Shown here: in pieces, positions 33,336 to 45,399 of the stretch
Layout of the letters: each line of letters begins with the position of its first letter
Numbering within the stretch: the stretch's first letter is position 1
Assembly: GCA_032164295.1 (NCBI GenBank)
Contig: JAJHTX010000001.1
Location: 310,001-374,000, forward strand
DNA: 64,000 nucleotides
Reading direction: 5' to 3'
Source: Inonotus obliquus
Lineage: Eukaryota > Basidiomycota > Agaricomycetes > Hymenochaetales > Hymenochaetaceae
The notes under the pieces: generated by a model
The model's input: the letters and a program-made list of their open reading frames with translations, nothing else
Database searches by the model: none
Told to the model about the DNA's origin: nothing
Program-made: the position numbers and the translations under genes

Positions 33336-34331
33336 TTAAAGCGCGTCGTGCGCGAACTGCGGAATAAAGAATGGCTGCATGCGCTGTACACCGTCATCTG
33401 CATCCGCATCCAAGTCAGCTCGGAACGCAAAGTGAGGTTCACCACGAATACCAAAGACTTCGTGGATAGCCTTGGCGAGAACGATATCATCCGAGTCTTC
33501 CATCTCTCCATACGGCGTCTGAGTCCCAGCCCAGAGTCCTCCACTCCCCACGCGAGGACGTATCCTGGTTTGGCCCTGCGAGCCACGTGGACTATCCCCG
33601 CGGGGAGGAATGAACGGAGGTCGTTGACGGTACGCAGCCGGGTGAGCTATCTTATCACGCAAGAGCTGCTCGCGCACGGTCGCCATCTTCAACGCGAATT
33701 CATATCCAAGTCGAACGCCCTCCTCAACAGAAATCGGTTCATAACGCTTTCCTAGTGCGAGATACGCTCCAAAGAGCCATTCGCGAATGTCGTACTTGTG
33801 AGCAAGTTGGATCTTGGTGATAAGGTCGATTTCGTTGTTCTGGAGCCTCTCAATAGCCGTCTGCCGAATCTTCGCGAACCCCCACATGTTCGCAAGACTC
33901 AGGACGGAGAGCCATTCGTCCTCTGATAAGAACATATCTTCTCCGAAACTTCTGCGTAAGATGAATTGTGGCGTTAGGGGGTAATTATCGTTTCGGAATC
34001 CATGGGACGAATGATAACTTACGGTGGAATGAGAACTTGCAAGAAGGCTCGAAAGTCCTTTTTGGATATTCCTTCGAGCACGAGAGGCTTCTCGTCGTTC
34101 AAGCCCTCAACTTGACTATTTTGCCCTGGCGGAAGCAAGAACATCGTTCGGAAGACATCTGACTGCTCCTCAAACGGTTTCCGTGGCAGATTAAACAGAC
34201 AATCTTCCACCTAAGATCATTGTAAGCTTGGAGTATAACCTTCCCAAGAAGATGAAAACAACACACACCTGGAAGATTGTCATCTCGAAATAAAACGTTT
34301 CATCCCTACTAATGGCTTTCGTCGCGGACAT
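33336..34331 (-). CDS. BTB/POZ domain protein 4
   Basis: Minus-strand reading starts MSATKAISRDETFYFEMTIF. It continues with VEDCLFNLPRKPFEEQSDVF and ends exon 2 at FRAFLQVLIPP. Exon 3 gives EDEWLSVLSLANMWGFAKIR, AHKYDIREWLFGAYLALGKR and KMATVREQLLRDKIAHP, then a Pro/Gly/Arg tail ending AHDAL. Both introns fall at the same place as in the other three copies (after TFR/IFQ and after LYPP/LIPP). It is the most divergent of the group, lacks the long acidic leader, and begins directly with the first BTB strand. Copies 2 to 4 are all on the minus strand, head to tail. Confidence 0.85.
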
Positions 34332-35279
34332 AGTCTGAAGTTCTCTTTGTTCGCAAATCAATACGCGCCGAAACTTTCCAAGAGGTCAACTGGTGTCTGT
34401 AAGAAGATATATACGCAGAGCCGTGGATGATACACGGCCAGGCAGATGTGGTGGTGGTGGACAAAGACAAGGGTGCATTGTGGTATCGGAATAGGGAACG
34501 ACGGCTGTGTTTCTAATTGATGTAACACCGCTCAATTTAGTAACATAAGGTCACATTGCATCCAACACTACTGGCATCAAAATCAAGATGACCTTGGGTT
34601 CTTGTACTTTACTAGCAACCCAGATGGCACATAATAATGCAACTGCACTGAACAGCAGCCAAAAGGGACTTGTTCGTTATATAATACTCGTCTGTGATTC
34701 GCATCAGCTCGCGTTGATCAAGGCGATGAGCATTGCCATAACAATTAATATCTTCGAATTTCGGCTATCGTCGAGTCAGGCTCGGCCGCAGTATAGTCAA
34801 GTTCCATTTGCCATAGATACAAGCGACTAGGTCTTGCAGATATTCATACCAATCCTTTGTCCGACGCAAAGAGACGATGAAAGACCATCACTAGGAGAAA
34901 GAGAGAGGGAAAGTGCAGCGTTTCAAAGGGTGGTTGAGAGGCTGCAACATAAACCAAACTCATCCGGCTACAAGCCAATTAAGCCAATCAAGCCAATGAA
35001 AACAAAGGAAAGTCCAGACTAACAGACATGATACAACGAAGGTAAGCAGTAAATAGGTTATCTGAACTAGAAAACAGGGTAGCACAGCTCACAGAAGGCG
35101 CGAAGAGAGAGATTCGTGTCTCCATCGCCGCACATTTGCACATTATTGGACAAGGAACAAATAATTGAACAGAAAAAGGATGGGCGGAAGAACTTTGACG
35201 GGCGGTATGAGAAGCGTAACGTGGCATGACATGGCCGTGAGTGGTGTGAATAAAGCTACGACGTGTGCGCTTCTGGAGC
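34332..35279. other. Intergenic, BTB4 promoter and SHO1 3' region
   Basis: About 950 bases without a credible gene. A short run of AAGCCAATT/AAGCCAATC/AAGCCAATG repeats lies at 34973-34997. Nothing else was recognised. Confidence 0.4.
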
Positions 35280-36546
35280 TCATATGATCTGGAGGTAGTT
35301 TGACGGTGCAACTGATAAAAAGCCTCAGAAAATATCCATGTGGACGAGTTAAAAATAAAGAACTCACTTCCAACCGACCCGTCCTCTTTTCTCGCTTGCC
35401 ACCACTTCCCTTGCTTGTCAAGGATATCAAGTACTTCACCTTTCGTGAACGATATTTCATTCGGGTCATCGGGAGATGCGGTGTCTGTAGAATCACCATC
35501 ATATGACATGTCATGAGAAAAACATAATGTATACGGGAGTAGAAACACTGACAGGCGTATAGAGCCTTCGCCTTGTATGTTTGAGTATCGGACCCCGGCG
35601 CAGGATCGATAGCAGACTGCTCCGGGCTTGATATTGATAAACCACCTCCGGCGCCAACACCAGCATTGCCACTGCCCATCAAGGGCGAGCTTGCGCCAAC
35701 CGTGTCAGGATTCCCGGTGCTCTGTACCCCGCTCAAGCTACCCGTCGGACCCAAACTCCTCGTGGCCGCGCCAATACTTCCAGCACCCCCTGCACCCAGG
35801 CTTGCGTTGCTACGAGTGTTCATCCCCATCCCAATACCACTGCCCACTTTCGCATCGTAGGGCACGTCGGCCGGCCCGATTCCACCGCCGGCGTAACTGC
35901 CGGTATAGCCATTGCCCGCCATATGCATTGACGCACCACGTGTTGCTCGCCGACGTCTATTTGGCGGCGACAAACCGCCGGTGCCCATCATGTTGAAGAT
36001 GTATAGGGCTAGAGAGTCCTCTTCAGATGTGAAGTACAGCACCCAGAGGATGTCGACTATCGCCAGAAGAAGCCAACCAGCACCCATGGCATTGAGAGAG
36101 CTTGCACTCGCGAAGATGCCTCCGTCGACACCCATTACCGCAAAAACAATCGCCACGGCGCCAAATACAGATAATTGAAAGCGATGCATTGCGACTGAAT
36201 CGCTGGCAAGGGTGTGGAAGACGCCCAGGATGAGGAAAAGTTGGAGAAAGATGGCGAACCATAATACGCCAACGAATTGCCGACCCTCTAAAGATACACC
36301 ACTGTTATTCGAAATAGACTCTAGTTCAAGTTCGATAGTACATACCGTCTGCTGTAGCGATGGCTTGGCCGATGAAAGCAGTAAACCAGCCTGCCTGCGA
36401 AACGACAGATGTCAGCCAAAGCTTACTTGACGCTCGTCGCCAGGGGCCAGCAGAGGACATACCACGGCAAGTATACTCGTAAACAAGAAGAGATAGTGTG
36501 TCAAGATTGGTGTAAAGTCATATCCTTCGTTACCGCGGGGCGGCAT
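35280..36546 (-). CDS. SHO1: SHO1 osmosensor, four-TM SH3 adaptor
   Basis: Sho1 is a plasma-membrane adaptor that links turgor and polarity signals to the HOG MAP kinase pathway through its SH3 domain, which binds Pbs2-type kinases. The protein starts [20 protein letters not shown] and has four membrane helices, seen in [58 protein letters not shown] and [17 protein letters not shown] Gly/Ser-rich linker follows. The SH3 domain reads [20 protein letters not shown], then [20 protein letters not shown], and ends [13 protein letters not shown]. Splicing across GTCAGT at the first SH3 strand and an intron before the last 11 codons restores the canonical SH3 end. It appears fully intact. Confidence 0.95.
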
Positions 36547-36889
36547 TGCTGGACGCTGCGGAGAGCAAGAGAAAGAGGGAGAGGGGACAGTACAAACTGG
36601 GAAAACGCAGCAACGGCACTCAAAATTAGACCAACATTACTTCATTTGGTAGTTCTGACTCAGCTCGGCAGCGTCACGTCACGCGTTCGTTCCAGTAGAA
36701 ATGCCGCACCTTCCACGATTATCCATATATATACATGTTTTTTATCACATATATTCACGTAGATCTTGACGTCACACGACATAAACTAGAATTACCAATA
36801 GAATTGCAATAATACGGTCTGTCTATACTATTCAAGTTCCAACTACTCGTACTGTCCGTTGCTCGTCAACACTATTTCAGAGTAAACAA
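36547..36889. other. Intergenic, SHO1 promoter and DUF6534 3' end
   Basis: About 340 bases without a recognisable gene. AT-rich from 36720 on. Confidence 0.35.
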
Positions 36890-38983
36890 TCAACGATACA
36901 TCCAGGAACAAATCTTCAAGGTACTTACAAATTCATCTGATCCGTGCATCTGATCGCTGGTGGTGTGTACCTCCCGAGTAACTTTTATATCAATCGTGTC
37001 TTGTCTCTACTCTCCAAGAAAGTGTGAGAATCCCGATTGGCCGATATCAAATCAAGGGTACCTACTAACCTTGAGCGAACTACCCTCCGGACGTGGCAAG
37101 GCGAGTGTCGGCATCGCATCGACGTTTGAAGCACGCTGAGAGCCCTTTCTTAGTACTATTTGATAGATAGCTGATCTGCCTACCCTCTGTGAGCCATAGA
37201 GCTCGTACAAGTTAGGAGGAGCAATAACATTGATTTCCTGGGGGTGAAAGAAGAATCCGTGACTCCCAGTGTCAACCCCTTTCCTCGAGTTTAAACTGAA
37301 AAGCTTATTCAGAATACAATACGACGGATTCAGATGAGCATGGCAACAAACACTACAAAGAGGGAATTCGTATAGACTGATGATAGTAGTCAGTCATAGC
37401 ATGAGGAACATGAAATTGATTATTCCTCACGTTTACTGATGACGAAGAACATTCCAATGAAAATTAGGTTATCTCTCATAGTCACGGCCTGAAGTATGCA
37501 TCAGCATTATTCAAGGAAGAAGTCAAATACAGACTTACGCAAATTAGGACGACGATATTGTAAACACTTTGACAAATGTCAGAACTTCATTTTCACTCGA
37601 GTATCATTTCCGCTTACATGTTCAACAGTCCCGTGTTGATCACGTATATCAGGAGCTTGTCGATGATAGAGTCGGTCTTCTCGAATCCTGTCCTAGAGCG
37701 TTGCAGGTACAAATAGAGTGTTGTGGTGATAAAGATGTCCGCGATCGTATTGAGTCCGAGTGTTGTGCAAACGAGCCACTGAAATACAAGGTGGATTGAT
37801 AAGCTGATGTGAGGAAGTGCAGCTTCCGCATGGATCACCCACTATAAACCTCTCGAACTTTATGAATGATACCTCCAGTATGGTCAAAGCCGTCGTCGCT
37901 TCACAGAATATAAGTCATCGATAGGCTTAATGTTTCTAATACATACCTATCGTGAAACCTAAACATGCTAGAGAGACGATCGCCTTGGCAGATATAAGGT
38001 CAGTACGGTGACACAGATGCGCTGATGCAGTATGTGAAGAAACGTACGATGGCATAAGATACCCATAAGTTTCTCGTAACTCGGGAAACGTTAGTACGTA
38101 CTCCGTTGCTGAAAGAATGCCTTATCCTACTTTTAAAGACACGTCCTGAGAAGAATCTACCATTGTCGTTCAAGTTAGCTCTATTATTGTGGAAAGCCTC
38201 GTCCGTACGAGTGGATAGATTTAACTCACAAGTGCGCTATCGTAGCCATTATTCCCTGAGAAAGCCTTTTAGTTGTAAAGACAGTTGCGTCGAAGACCGC
38301 ATACCGTAAGAGTTATAGAAATCTAAGGGAAAAAATGCAAGTGAGATAATCACGACATTAGAAACAGAACGGCAAGAACAACCTGCAGCGACCTTTTGGT
38401 AGCGTCAGTTCGGTTCACTGCATAACAAGAATACTACTAACCAAACTCCATCGAGCAAACTCAACGGATTGAAATAGTTCGAAGCCAAGTAATAATAACT
38501 AGTTCCGAAAACTAGTCAGATACACGCCGAGAGGCACCGAACAGACGAACGTGCCAGGTGTGACATATTAGAATGGAATGGACAGTATCAAGTAACCTAT
38601 TCAGAGTTTACAGTTAGGTGGTATAAGAACGCGGAGACCAGTATGCACACCAAACAGCCCCAATCTAAGTCAGTCATTGTTAGCTTTCTGGGAATACAGA
38701 TGGACTAGTCCAGACAGACGTACTATCGCCCTCATAGTTCTTGAGTCGTTGGGATACATCCGAAAATAGCGATAAACTTGGTGACTAACGAAGCCATAAA
38801 GACTATAGCACGCGGTTAATAACCGTCTCCCTACAACACGTGAATCACGCACGCAATGGCGAAGTAACAACCGATAAGTAATGCACCCATGTACGCATCC
38901 TGGCTTGGTACGGCTGCAGCACGGTTCGACAGATCTACTGTCTTGACCGGGATTCCAGTAGGCATCACAGATGAATCTAGCAT
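36890..38983 (-). CDS. DUF6534 membrane protein, full length
   Basis: A second member of the DUF6534 family, with about ten short introns. The start reads MLDSSVMPTGIPVKTVDLS; the in-frame TTG upstream is ignored. Core pieces, in order, are AYMGALLIGCYFAIALYGFV, HQVYRYFRMYPNDSRTMRAI, ILVSAFLYHLTVNSE, a GLNTIADIFITTTLYLYLQ helix, SRTGFEKTDSIIDKLLIYVI, then AVTMRDNLIFIGMFFVISKL and SLNSRKGVD. The C-terminal tail is polar (VITREVHTTSDQMHGSDEF). The exact last exon is uncertain: I place the stop at 36890, but a further intron is possible after DEF. Splicing of the helix after SKL needs an unusual 53-base intron to reach SLNSRKG. Confidence 0.75.
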
Positions 38984-40187
38984 TATGATATGAATAGTGG
39001 CAAGAATTAGATCAAGCGTTGAGAACTTCAAGAGAGGTGGGCAAGAAGAAACCGAGGGAATTGCTATCCGCTCTTGGTCTCGATAGTTAAATCATCTTTC
39101 GACCGCTGATTGGGGCAACGATTAGCAGTGCAAAGTCGTGTATGCTCCACGTCGGGTTGAATTTTAAATCTAGCACCACGACCAAATCAGATGCGGTGGC
39201 TTGCGAGTGTGAGAAGCTAGATGTCAAAGATATACAACCCGCCGTGACCAGCATGTGCCGGTTCGGAGCAGTTGAACAAGGCTAGCGACTAAGGGCAGTA
39301 TCTGTATGATAGACGCTGGTCCCGGGAGATTGTTTATAAGGCAAGTCTACAGATGGGCGTTTCTGTAGCGAACAGAGAAACTAAGAAGGGAGGATTTGTA
39401 TCAGGCAACCGAGACTAGTCATTGATGCTGGGAGACCGGTGATCTTCTTTGACATCCCGCACTTCGAGCACAGGCAAAATGAGCCGAACGACATTGATGA
39501 CCAGCCAGTCGACCGAAGAGAAGTTTATCTGTAACATTGCAGGGCTTGGGACCTGATGCAACGACCTCCGGAAGTGCTTCACCTGGCGACCGTGTGCAAA
39601 ACGTTGCCTACGTTGAATGGCTAGGGAATCAGAGATGCACAACGAGAAGGAGTGCCAGGTGACGAAGCAAAGATTGAGCTGCAGAGCCTGTCGCTCTCCG
39701 TCCGTCCAAAGAGACGCTTGAGCGACATGGTTTTCAAAGATTATTGATGGGGAGCATTGGGCACAGTTCCGAGTCCGACGCGTCAAGAAAGTACTACCCT
39801 ATTTAGACATGATTACTCAGCGAGTGACACAAACAACACCAACACCACACCGACCTTTGTACGCGTATGACTATTACGCTCACTCGGAAAATGCACCTCT
39901 AGGAATGGTGCTCTTCGTCGCATTCTACGAATGCGGTCCCCTAAAAATAACCATCGTAAGCTCGCGCTAGCTTCCAGATTTAAGTTTCTTAGTTCATCTA
40001 GGGGAATCATACACTACTTGACTAACTGTCAAATCATTGCAAGACTTGGAATACGCTGGCGTCCGCATACGTCTGTGCTGCTGAGGGCTGTCACTTTAGA
40101 GACAGACCCTACCAGCTGGCAATTCTTGGGGAAGATGCTCCAGCATCTCTCTTATAACTGGATAGCTTGGGTGATGCTTCGAGAAAG
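38984..40187. other. Divergent intergenic, DUF6534 / MFS transporter
   Basis: About 1.2 kb between divergent genes. Frames at 39415-39786 (minus) and 39931-40299 (plus) were examined and show no family resemblance; the latter overlaps the MFS start in another frame. A missed first exon for the MFS gene could lie here. Confidence 0.4.
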
Positions 40188-42880
40188 ATGTCCGCAAGAG
40201 TACCGTATCTTGTGGTATTCACAAAAGACGACCAAGACGACCCCAAAAACTGGTCAAAGGGAAAGAAGGCCTTCGCTTCGTTTCAAGTCTGCTTCCTAGC
40301 TTTTGCCGCGTATGTCCTCCCGTCTCATCCTTGTCATTCCAATTGCTAACGAACCGGGAGCAGAGTCTTCGGGTCGTCCATCTATGTACTTGATCCGCCG
40401 CTCTCTATCATTGACTCTCGGATGAAACTCACAAGTCAAACCCTAGGCAGCTGCTGTCTTGCAACTAAGGGCAAAGTACGATGTCGGAGATGAGGTCGTT
40501 AGCCTGGGCCTTTCGGGATACGTTCTCGGGTTTTCCTTTGGACCGATTGTTTGTCAGTTATATCCGCCTCCCAGTATTTCTCAAATTGACGTTACACACA
40601 GGGGGCGAGTATACTCCCTTCTAGACATCCTCTTGCGCCTCATGATTAATTAGGGCCCCTAAGCGAAATGTATGGTCGAAGACTGCCTTACCTTATCTCA
40701 TGGCCACTCCTGGCAGGTACGTCGGCTCTGACTGTGATAGGCCTCGCTGACCGAAGCAATTGCTGCAGCATCTTGTGCTCCTAGTGCTTACGTGGACAAT
40801 TTTGCAACAATCGTTTTCTGTACGTTGATTCTGAATGAATGCTTGAGCGACATTTGTTCACTGTATGTGTCTAGTTCGTTTCGTTTCTGGTTGCTGTGCC
40901 GGATGTGCATTAAATAAGTGAGCGAATCTTATTTTTGCTAATTTATGATCTAATGTATGGTCATGCAGTGGAGGAGGCGTTTTGACAGAGTGAGTGATGT
41001 GGCCTGTACTTAGAAAAGAGCACCAGCTTATGGATACGAAGTATGTACATGGCGAACATGCGAGCACAGGCCCTCGGTATGTCTAGCTCGTCAGAATGTT
41101 TAAACCAATTGAACTCAAGGACATTTTCTCCTGCAGCGATTGCTATATAGTGAGATTACCTGAGCGGCTTTGGCGATCACTTACTGACTGATGATAGCGC
41201 ATCATCCGTTTTTGCTGGGCCTTGTATTGCTCTTCCAACCGGATTCTTCATCGCCGCCAACACTGGCCCGGAGTAAGGCGCCTTCGCATAATTAATGTGT
41301 GGTCTATTCACAACCTATTTGTCAGACTATGGGTTCTGCGAGTTTATTTCTTCTTCGTTGTCGCCCTCTTACCTGTTGCGTTCCTACTTCCGGAAACTCA
41401 TGGGCCTACAATACTTGCAACTCGGTCCGCAAGATTGAGGATACGAGGCAACCCAAATGCATGGGCCGCCCATGAACTTGAACATCGGACAACAAGGGAG
41501 TTCTTGAAGCTGCATATCGGTCGTCCAGTTTGTAAGTGCATATTTTATCTTTCCTTTCTTTCGTAGTGTAACCATAACGTATACCAGCAATGCTTCTGAG
41601 GGAACCAATTATACAGGCTGCTGCTGTGTGGACCTCACTTGCGTATGGAATTACCTAGTACGTTATTCCAGATCGTCTTTACCAGGGAACTGACAGGGTT
41701 TGGTACATCCAGTCTCTTTTTTGAATTGTATCCTGTGGTCTTCTATGAGTATGTGAGTGGCTCGTATCTAACCTTGCACAATTGATTCTAAACGCGATCG
41801 TTGCTAGTACAATTTCCCACTCCAGCTCACGGGACTACCATTCCTTGCGATGGTCATAGGATTCCTAGCTGCAATAGCGCTGAATCAGCCTCTCGTTCGC
41901 CTCTTCATGCGGCTGCCTCTACCAAGAGTTCTCCAGCCAGAAACTACAGATCCAAACTCACCTGAAGCTAGATTGAAACTATCGCTCTTTGCTTGGTGAG
42001 AGTCTCGATAGTCATTGTGTTTCCCTGCATATTGACTCAATCCCGAATAGCGTTCTCATGCCTGCTTCTCTGTTTTGGTTCGCCTGGCACGTTGTATCTC
42101 ACTCACGAATCGATCGATACATTAGACTAACATGGTATTACTAAATAGGACAAGTAGCGGAGAAGTACACTGGATCGTACCTACCCTCGCCGGTATACCT
42201 TTCGGTTTTGCAGCAATCACGATATTCTTCGTGTTCTTGACCTAGTAAGACTTCCCTACTCCATCTCTTCACAGGTACTCAGGCTTCTCTAGCACCGCGG
42301 AAACATACACTGTCTATGCGAACAGCGCGAACGTCTGCAATACGTTCTGTCGATCTCTGATAGCTTCGATATTCCCACTCGTAGCGAACTCTCTGCTGAA
42401 GTCTCTCGGAGCGAAATGGGGCGGTGAGGAAGTTTGCTGGAAAAGCCACACCTTGTTTACTGATCTTCGATTTCGATGGTAGTATCCCTATTCGCATTTC
42501 TATCCCTCGGACTCATACCAGTACCTCTCATCTTCCTCCGTTACGGCGCCTCCATCCGAGCACGCTCACATTATGCTCAGGAGGCTGCGAGAATAGTCGC
42601 GCAAACGCGCTCTGGAAGCATATCGTATAATCAAGATTCACCACCAAGAACATTAGAAGAGAACGATCAACCGAGACGGGAGATTCACGTCAGTCTGAGT
42701 CTTGCATCAATGCAAACAAGCGGAACAGGCTTCTCGGACCCTGGCACGCCCATCTACGGGGCTCCGAAACCTGGTTCAATGGCCATCTCCCGTGACCCTA
42801 TGGTGTCATATGATACATTGGACCTTACGGCAATGGATGCCAGGGCTGCAGATTTCCCCGTTCCACCACCATTGAGGTAA
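40188..42880 (+). CDS. MFS transporter, DHA1-type (polyamine / drug exporter-like)
   Basis: A 12-helix major facilitator with about fifteen short introns. Splicing restores the family path: MSARVPYLVVFTKDDQDDPK, NWSKGKK, then FGSSIYAAAVLQLRAKYDVG. The signature VWPLSEMYGRRLPYLISWPL follows between helices 2 and 3. Next come FRFVSGCCAGCALNNGGGVL and ASSVFAGPCIALPTGFFIAA, then ALLPVAFLLPETHGPTILA. The second half has REPIIQAAAVWTSLAYGITY and VPTLAGIPFGFAAITIFFVF. The tail after the last helix (about 110 residues, ending PPPLR) is polar and Ser/Pro-rich. It resembles yeast TPO/FLR transporters and should export small molecules at the plasma membrane. The ATG at 40188 is the best in-frame start; an earlier exon is possible. 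Confidence 0.88.
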
Positions 42881-43063
42881 TACTGAACGGAGATGAGATT
42901 TCTTGGAGGTATACAGACAGGTACAGTAGATTCAGTCCTATAAACGTTCTTGATCCTGTTTGGGTAGAATACAATGTGCAATTATCCATCGAATATAAGA
43001 TATAACCGGAGATCCAAAGCAAAAAAAGGCGAATAATCATTATAATATCCCAACCTGAAGTGT

Positions 43064-45195
43064 TTATTCAACTGTCCCATTTTTCTGAGCGGATTTCGAG
43101 CTTGTTCTCTCAAGGACTTCGAGAGCTTTCTGTTCCCGCCATTCGCATCCATTTTGGTACTCGCAAGAACTAGAAAAGCGATGTAAGACAAGAGAATCTA
43201 ATGAGATCACTAATGTTACGTACTTGCATCTCCCAACATCTTCAATCGAAACTCCATGAGGTGGCCGCTTCCCGTGCCACCACGCTAGGATGCTCGCAAG
43301 ATGCGCGTGGAGGAGCGTTTCGTTGTACTGGAATTTCTTCGTTCCCAAGATAAATGGTGATGGATTTGAAAAGGAACCAGTATCGGGGTCATCACCAGAA
43401 TCATCGGTTTTGTCTGTCAATCGACAGTGGGTTACTAAGGTGGATGATAGTGGGATTTTGAGTAAGACACGTACCAGCGGAAGTATCAGCTGGTGCCTCT
43501 GAGCTGGAAGTAGAAGATGTACTCGGTTGTCGCCGCTTGCGTTTTCGAGAAGAGAATGCATTCGCGTTCGTCTCCGCAGGGCCAACCTGTGCTTCACTCT
43601 CTTCAGTAGTTTTGGGAGACTCCTCTAGTTGTGTGGCCTCTTCTGTTTCCACAGTTCCATCCATGGGCGGCACGATCTTGACATCTCCGCCATCCAAGGC
43701 GGTGCTAGGTCCATCTGCGACCTCCCTGATGGCGATGGAGTTCGCCACCTGGTCTTTAGATTTTTCGGCTGCAATCGTTGTTGATCTTGGCTTCTTGGTG
43801 ATAGTGTTATGACCTCGAAGTCGATAGACGAGCGATAGACGTTTGCTAACGCATCCCTCCTCATCCAGACCCATATCCTTGATAGTTTCTCTATACGGGA
43901 AGTCCATATCGTGTAGACATTTCGCATCAAGAAAGTGCAAACTGAGTTCACTTCCAAGGACAAGGGCTGACATTTCGGTAATGAAGGTCTGCGAGAATTC
44001 CCGATGCAGATCGGCACCTGTCCGTACACAGAAGGAGCTGAAGCTCGTCCCGTTTCTGGAAAGAGTCTGATTTAGCAAGAGCCAGTACAGCATAACCTGC
44101 AAACGCGATGGAAGCGTGTCCACGTGTGATGGTAAGTTAGGCGAACGTCGAGTCTTGTTATCAACGATGTTTAATATATGCTGAGGAGAACCCGATGACG
44201 CGTTCACGAAGCCTTTTGCACTTAATATGAAGGAATCCAGCTTCGTTTGTGTTTGCTGCTTTTCTGACTGAGAGTCCGAGCCAGTAGCCCCTGTGCATGT
44301 CTCGAGTCTCAACTCATCCTGGAAGCGAAAATGAGCCATGGCTGATGACGACGGAGAAAGAACAACCGACTATGATGCCGAAAATGGCATGATCATGTAC
44401 GATACCCCACACGGGTAGTTCACGCTGATCAATCAATTAGTTCTTGATCCCGCCTGGAGAAAGGCGGAGTCTGACTTACACAAACGGACGTGGTTTTACT
44501 TGATTTAAGCCTGACCAAAGAGTCAAGAAGGCTGAAGCGTGAACGCTATAAGTAATGTGAGGAAAACAATTGGAGGCACCCTCACTGAAGTGCCCAAATT
44601 TCTTCTCTAGTCTTGACCTTAACCAGAACTTCCTCCTTGTGCACTTCTTTTTCTAGCTTTCTATGAACAGTCTTTTATGGATGTTCAAGGAGTTTGCTTG
44701 ATGTCTGGAATCATGCGAACCTTGCCTTTATCCAAGACCTTCTCATTCTTAACCGCAATTTCCTTCTTGACAGTGATTGTTTTACCCTTGCTAGAAACGA
44801 ATGACTGAGGTCTTTGTTTTACAGGCTTATTGCGGAATTGTCGTAGACCGTAGTCAAACTGTACTTCGCACCTGAAGACTTTTCACAGGGGTCGTCACTT
44901 GAATCAGCAAGAGAACTCACCAGACCGGAGCGACGAGATCTGTCACAGTGAAGTAGCCACGTCGCTTCCTGAACTGAACAAACGGACTTTTGATGGCTGC
45001 CTGAGCCTCTTCCTTTATCTTATAGATTCCTTCGTCAGCGGCTGGTGGGAGTTCAGTTGAGGGGCTAGTAGGAGCACCGTGGACCAATCCGACGCCGTTC
45101 TGTCCGCCTGCTTCGCAGAGGCGATCAATTTCTTGAAAATCTTCCTCAGTGTATTCGGGCCAGGAGAGGTTTGATATCCCATCATCATCAGACAT
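43064..45195 (-). CDS. EXO5: Exonuclease V (DNA end-processing, [4Fe-4S])
   Basis: EXO5/Dem1 is a single-strand exonuclease of the PD-(D/E)xK type with an Fe-S cluster, acting in mitochondrial or nuclear DNA maintenance. The start MSDDDGISNLSWPEYTEEDF leads to the first cluster block, APVWCEVQFDYGLRQF, joined across an intron. Then come GKTVHRKLEKEVHKEEVLV, RELPVWGIVHDHAIFGIIDE and LNIVDNKTRRSPNLPSHVDT, the last holding the catalytic D-x-K. RLQVMLYWLLLNQTLS follows. The C-terminus has VSIEDVGRC|SSCEYQNGCEWREQKALE, with the remaining cluster cysteines, and ends QKNGTVE. Between them is a long polar insert (43500-43820), variable in the family. About eight introns. It is head to head with the ARK1-type kinase. 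Confidence 0.93.
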
Positions 45196-45399
45196 GCCTT
45201 TGCTCGAGCAAGCGCAAGTTTGTCGTAGAATAATCAATAGCGATAGTAGGTCAAGACGCGTAAAGAATATAAAAGTATAAAAATAAAACGATCGATGGGA
45301 GATCCACAAATCGCGCACGTGATGCGTTCTGTCCAGCAAGCACGGCAATGGAAACCAATGTTTCTAGTCCATCGCTAACACTTACCAGCAACGGCGGGC
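45196..45399. promoter_or_regulatory. Shared divergent promoter, EXO5 / ARK1 kinase
   Basis: Just 204 bases separate the two start codons, so both promoters must be here. AT-rich around 45235-45290, including AAAAGTATAAAAATAAAAC near 45268; nothing definite. Confidence 0.5.

Noticed and set aside
40640..40700. Apparent one-base deletion before the MFS SEMYGRR motif
   Set aside because: Joining the donor after GIV with the acceptor TTAG at 40653 gives VWPLSEMYGRR in frame.
41270..41335. Stop codon in the MFS gene after NTGPE, first read as a pseudogene sign
   Set aside because: GTAAGG at the point and an AG at 41332 define a 53-base intron that restores the frame to LWVLRVYFFFVV.
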